Of a stretch of DNA of 32,608 nt, positions 29,622 through 32,608 are shown piece by piece. The notes under the pieces were generated by a model. That model did not search any database. It had not been told where the DNA came from and saw only the letters and a list, made by a program, of their open reading frames with translations. A program made the translations under genes and the position numbers. The DNA is from DATFNV01 sp035266225 (GTDB lineage Bacteria > Planctomycetota > Planctomycetia > Gemmatales > Gemmataceae). Positions within the stretch are counted from its first letter, which is position 1, and each line of letters begins with the position of its first letter. The stretch lies in the NCBI GenBank assembly GCA_035266225.1, contig DATFNV010000037.1:1-32608 (forward strand). The letters are read 5' to 3'.

Positions 29622-30641
29622 ATGACCCGGCATATCCTGCCCCTGTCGCTGTGCTGCATCCTCCTCGCGGTGCTCCCCGCCGCATCGGCCCCCGCCCCCG
29701 CCGACTCTTCGCCGCGGACCCTCGTCGCCGCCGTGCCCGTGGAGAAGGGCGCGAAGATCGTCACCGTCAACGCCTCCAACGGCACCGTCAAGGAACTGAC
29801 CGACGGCAAGGCCAACGACGGCGACCCAGTCTGGTCCCCCGACGGCCGAAAGATCGCCTTCCTCTCCGACCGCGACGGCACCCGCAACGTCTACGTCATG
29901 AGCGCCGACGGCAGCAAGGTCGAGCAAGTGACCAAGGGGAAGGTCGCCTGCGGCGGGCCGCACTGGTCGCCGGACGGCAAGCGCATCGCCTTTATCTCCG
30001 GCCCGGCCAACGGCGAGCACGTCTCCGTTGTGGACGCCGACGGCGGCAACCTGAAGCAGCTCACCAAGGGGGCGTTCTCCTGCCGGCAGCCGGCCTGGTC
30101 GCCCGACGGCAAGAAGTTGACCTACTCGCAGTACGGGCCCGCCCTCTTCGACACCTGTGTCATGGACGCGGACGGCAACGGCGCCACCTCCCTGACCAGC
30201 GGCGGCGGCGGACTGGACGCCGCCTGGTCGCCGGACGGCAAGAGAATTGCCTTCACGTCGGTTCGCGGAGGCGCCGGCTTTCGCCTCTACGTCATGGATG
30301 CCGACGGCAAGAACGTGCTGAAGCTTTCCGACAACGCCAACACCATCGGCAACGTCTTCCCCGCCTGGTCGCCGGACGGCAAGCGCATCGCCTTCGCGGA
30401 CCTGATCGGCGGCGTCTTGCAGGTGCGGGCGTGTGACCCCGACGGCAAGAACCTGAAGACGCTCACCGAGGTCGGCAGCAATGCTGTCCCCCGCTGGTCG
30501 CCGGACGGCAAGAAGATCGCCTTCCTGCGCTACGAGGCGAACAAGAAGCCGGCGCTGTGGGTCATGGACGCCGACGGCAAGAACGAGCGCGAACTCCTCC
30601 CCGCCACCACGAACGGCTGGGGCGACTGGAAGTCGAAGTAA
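29622..30641 (+). CDS. Secreted TolB-like beta-propeller (PD40 repeats)
   Basis: 339 aa from ATG 29622, with GAGGA 7-8 nt upstream. A signal peptide (MTRHILPLSLCCILLAVLPA, cleavage near ASAPAP) is followed by six blades with WSPDG motifs: VWSPDGRKIAF, HWSPDGKRIAF, AWSPDGKKLTY, AWSPDGKRIAF twice, RWSPDGKKIAF. Between them sit MDADGKN-type turns. This is the DPP6/TolB C-terminal propeller type, without the TolB N-terminal domain. It is exported to the periplasm and probably binds a protein or peptide partner; no Pal gene or Tol operon is adjacent. Function beyond that cannot be told. Confidence 0.88.
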   Translation: MTRHILPLSLCCILLAVLPAASAPAPADSSPRTLVAAVPVEKGAKIVTVNASNGTVKELTDGKANDGDPVWSPDGRKIAFLSDRDGTRNVYVMSADGSKVEQVTKGKVACGGPHWSPDGKRIAFISGPANGEHVSVVDADGGNLKQLTKGAFSCRQPAWSPDGKKLTYSQYGPALFDTCVMDADGNGATSLTSGGGGLDAAWSPDGKRIAFTSVRGGAGFRLYVMDADGKNVLKLSDNANTIGNVFPAWSPDGKRIAFADLIGGVLQVRACDPDGKNLKTLTEVGSNAVPRWSPDGKKIAFLRYEANKKPALWVMDADGKNERELLPATTNGWGDWKSK

Positions 30642-30671
30642 GTCGCGATGGCCAATGGCGGCGGGCGCGGG

Positions 30672-30677
30672 TAGAAT
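30672..30677 (+). promoter_or_regulatory. Possible -10 box upstream of the NTase-HD gene
   Basis: TAGAAT about 70 nt before ATG 30745. No convincing -35 upstream (GC-rich). Confidence 0.3.
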
Positions 30678-30744
30678 AGACTTGTGGACCACCGTTCCAC
30701 GGCCCCGCGCCGCATTGATGGGCCTCGTAACGGCGCTTGAAAGG

Positions 30745-31851
30745 ATGGCTAATGCCAAGCTCCGCCAGGCTATTGCCCTGGAAGCCGCCCGCCTGATGTA
30801 CCAGCGCGTCGAGTCGGAATACTTCACCGCCAAGCGCAAGGCCGCCCGGCGCCTGTGCCGCGGGGGAGTCAAGCCCGAGGACCTTCCCTCCAACGCCGAA
30901 ATCCGCGAACAGATCCAGGTCTTCGCCCGCATCCACGAGGGCGACCGCCGTACCGAGTCGCTGCGCGACATGCGCCTGGAGGCGCTGCGCCTGATGCGCC
31001 TGCTGCGGCAGTTCCGGCCGCGCCTCATCGGCAGCGTCATGACCGGCCACGTCCGCAAGGGCTCCGACATCGACATCCACCTCTTCAGCGACAGCGTCGG
31101 CCTCATCACCGACCTGCTCGAACAGGAGGGCTGCCAGCACGACGTCGAGCGCAAGCAGGTCGTCAAGCACGGCGAGTCGCGCGTCTTCACCCACATCCAC
31201 GTCCCCGGCCGCTTCAACGTCGAGCTGACCGTCTACGCCGAGGACAAGGCCCATTACGTCTTCAAAAGCTCCATCACCGGCAAGGCCATCGAGCGCGCCT
31301 CGATCCGCGAACTGGAGGAGCTGCTTCAGCGCGAGTACCCGGGGCTGAACCTCGAAGGCGAGCTGCAGGCCCGCGAGGAGGTGGTCGATCCCTACCAGAT
31401 CTACCGCATGCTGCTGCTGCCCCTGGAGAACGTCAAGGGCTCGCCGAAGCACCACCCGGAAGGCGACGTGCTGTACCACTCGCTCCAGGTGTTCGAGCTG
31501 GCGCGCGACGCGCGGCCGTACGACGAGGAGTTCCTGCTGGCGGCGCTGCTGCACGACGTCGGCAAGGGGCTCGACCGCGCCAACCACGTCGCGTCGGCGC
31601 TGGCGGCACTGGAAGGGCTGCTGACCGAGCGGACGCGCTTCTTCATCGAGCACCACATGGACGCCCACGAATACCGCACAGGGCAACTCGGGCACCGAGC
31701 GAAGCGCGAACTGGAAGCGTCGCCCGACTTCGACGAGCTGATGTTACTGCGCCAACTCGACGACGCGGGCCGCGTCCCCGGCGCCCCGGTCGGCACTGTG
31801 GACGAGGCGCTCGATTACCTCAAGGAGTTGGAGCGCAGCAACTCGGCCTGA
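30745..31851 (+). CDS. Nucleotidyltransferase-HD domain fusion protein
   Basis: 368 aa from ATG 30745 (MANAKLRQAIALEAARLMYQ); ATG 30718 in frame would add nine residues (MGLVTALER). Neither start has a spaced Shine-Dalgarno. The N-terminal helical region is followed by a pol-beta-type nucleotidyltransferase motif GSVMTGHVRKGSDIDIH (96-112) with the metal Asp pair D108 and D110, then NVELTVYAEDKAHYVF. The second half is an HD phosphohydrolase-like domain: HSLQVFELARD, ALLHDVGKGLDRANHV (H270, D271) and FIEHHMDAHEYRT. The order NTase-HD resembles tRNA nucleotidyltransferase and GlnD types, but the substrate (RNA end, protein or small nucleotide) is unknown. A family-A palindrome begins 2 nt after its stop. 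Confidence 0.85.
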   Translation: MANAKLRQAIALEAARLMYQRVESEYFTAKRKAARRLCRGGVKPEDLPSNAEIREQIQVFARIHEGDRRTESLRDMRLEALRLMRLLRQFRPRLIGSVMTGHVRKGSDIDIHLFSDSVGLITDLLEQEGCQHDVERKQVVKHGESRVFTHIHVPGRFNVELTVYAEDKAHYVFKSSITGKAIERASIRELEELLQREYPGLNLEGELQAREEVVDPYQIYRMLLLPLENVKGSPKHHPEGDVLYHSLQVFELARDARPYDEEFLLAALLHDVGKGLDRANHVASALAALEGLLTERTRFFIEHHMDAHEYRTGQLGHRAKRELEASPDFDELMLLRQLDDAGRVPGAPVGTVDEALDYLKELERSNSA

Positions 31852-31852
31852 C

Positions 31853-31893
31853 GCCGCTTGCGGCTTCGCACGCCCTGCGAAGCCGCAAGCGGC
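31853..31893. repeat. Nested palindrome (family A, copy 5)
   Basis: Perfect 18-nt arms (31853-31870, 31876-31893) with the loop CGCCC, between the NTase-HD stop and the thioesterase start codon (16 nt away). Confidence 0.9.
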
Positions 31894-31909
31894 CCAACGA
31901 GGACCGTCC

Positions 31910-32353
31910 ATGATCGAATCATTCCTGGTCGGGTTCCCGGTCGCGGTCGAATTGCCGGTCGCTTGGGGCGACATGGACTCGTACCGCCACGTCAACAACG
32001 TGGTCTACTTCCGTTACTTCGAGAACGCCCGGCTCGAATACTTCCGCCGCCTCGACTGGTTCGAGTACGAGCGCCAGAGCGGCGTCGGGCCGATCCTGGC
32101 GGCGGCGCAGGCTCGCTTCCGCAAGCCGCTGACCTATCCCGACACCATCTGGGTCACGGCCCGGGTGGTGAGCATCGAGAGCGACCGCTTTCACCTGGAA
32201 CATCGCGTCGTCAGCCAGAGACTGAACGCGATTGCCGCCGAGGGAAAAGGAACCGTCGTGACGTATCACCACACCGATGGGCGCAAGGTGGCACTGCCCG
32301 AGGAGCTGCGCCGCCGGATCGAGGCCCTGGAGGCGACGGCCCCGAAAGCGTGA
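31910..32353 (+). CDS. YbgC-like acyl-CoA thioesterase (hotdog fold)
   Basis: 147 aa from ATG 31910, with GAGGA at 31900-31904. Family marks are VAWGDMDSYRHVNNVVYFRY with the catalytic Asp, then FENARLEYFRRLDW, ARFRKPLTYPDTIWVTARVV and the closing strands HLEHRVVSQRLNAIAAEGKG. 4HBT/YbgC enzymes hydrolyse acyl-CoA or acyl-ACP thioesters in the cytoplasm. Length is typical (130-150). The GHVNN of many members is RHVNN here. A strong hairpin follows the stop. Confidence 0.9.
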   Translation: MIESFLVGFPVAVELPVAWGDMDSYRHVNNVVYFRYFENARLEYFRRLDWFEYERQSGVGPILAAAQARFRKPLTYPDTIWVTARVVSIESDRFHLEHRVVSQRLNAIAAEGKGTVVTYHHTDGRKVALPEELRRRIEALEATAPKA

Positions 32354-32382
32354 ACGCCCACGGGAAGAATCCCGTGGGCGTT
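32353..32382 (+). terminator. Terminator hairpin after the thioesterase gene
   Basis: AACGCCCACGGGA (32353-32365), loop AGAA, TCCCGTGGGCGTT (32370-32382): a perfect 13-bp stem that starts on the last base of the stop codon. It lies between convergent genes, so it can serve both. Confidence 0.75.
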
Positions 32383-32405
32383 CGTGAGCGACGCCTACCC
32401 GAACC

Positions 32406-32608
32406 TCAATCGTTGTGTGTCTGCCCGTACATGAAGAAGTCGCGCGGGCCGTGGGCGAAGGGGTGCGCCCAGAAGCCAGGCGGCCCCGGAGGTGGGGGAG
32501 GGGTTATGGGTTGCACAGCCGCCACCGGCTGCAAGGGCTGCAATGGTTGCAAGCCGGGCAGGGGCTGAAATGCTCCGGGCAACGGTTGCAGGCCAGGCAA
32601 CGGCTGCA
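32406..32608 (-). CDS. 3' end of a Pro/Leu/Gln-rich protein, 5' part outside the window
   Basis: The minus strand is open from the right edge to a TGA at 32406-32408, 66 codons. The visible part has QPLPG repeats (QPLPGLQPLPGAFQPLPGLQ), a run of prolines (ITPPPPPGPPGFW) and an aromatic end, AHPFAHGPRDFFMYGQTHND. It probably belongs to an exported low-complexity protein, but no signal is visible because the start is missing. Convergent with the thioesterase gene. Confidence 0.6.
   Translation of the reverse strand, partial: QPLPGLQPLPGAFQPLPGLQPLQPLQPVAAVQPITPPPPPGPPGFWAHPFAHGPRDFFMYGQTHND

Noticed and set aside
7189..31893. CRISPR array
   Set aside because: The repeated units are palindromes scattered kilobases apart, without regular spacers.

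Overview
The window looks like chromosome of a planctomycete, probably near Gemmata/Gemmatales. It is GC-rich with strong GC3 bias. It carries gene types I associate with that phylum: a DUF4175-like giant protein with a low-complexity partner, TAT-exported prenyltransferase-repeat proteins, an NPCBM protein, a BON protein with a Trp/Tyr-rich tail, and ExbD proteins with extra N-terminal domains. It also carries dispersed palindromes whose spurious translations are common in planctomycete annotations. The taxonomic call is inference from gene content; no rRNA, tRNA or CRISPR array was seen.

Layout. 1-1.9 kb: three leftward genes of unknown function, two of them cut by or abutting the window edge, with less GC-biased codons than the rest. 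2.1-2.33 kb: remnant of an IS66-type transposase, followed by about 510 nt without a convincing gene but dense in dyads. 2.85-7.16 kb: a leftward three-gene operon of polytopic membrane proteins, two tandem paralogs and one GT39/PMT-like glycosyltransferase. 7.43-14.83 kb: a rightward operon (DUF4175-like protein, its low-complexity partner, a TAT-exported alpha-toroid protein, an NPCBM protein). 14.96-16.63 kb: leftward DUF488 and BON genes. 16.9-21.9 kb: rightward rplU with a repeat-built tail, a membrane-anchored toroid protein, fabH, archease, and a TonB-like one-TM protein. 21.9-24.06 kb: a leftward ExbB-ExbD-ExbD operon convergent with the TonB-like gene. 24.3-29.5 kb: hisD, three small non-histidine genes, hisB and a solitary Eco57I/type IIG-like adenine methyltransferase, closely spaced. 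29.6-32.35 kb: a TolB-like propeller, a nucleotidyltransferase-HD fusion and a YbgC-like thioesterase. The right edge holds the 3' end of a Pro/Leu-rich leftward gene.

The most notable pattern is a set of nested palindromes. Nine elements from five sequence-unrelated families share one architecture: a long inverted repeat whose two arms are each palindromic. In at least three families the ends are GTAG...CTAC, the signature of REP/BIME (SMAG-like) elements mobilised by REP-associated Y1 transposases (RAYT). In two elements the terminal GTAG supplies the stop codon of a neighbouring gene. No RAYT gene lies in the window.
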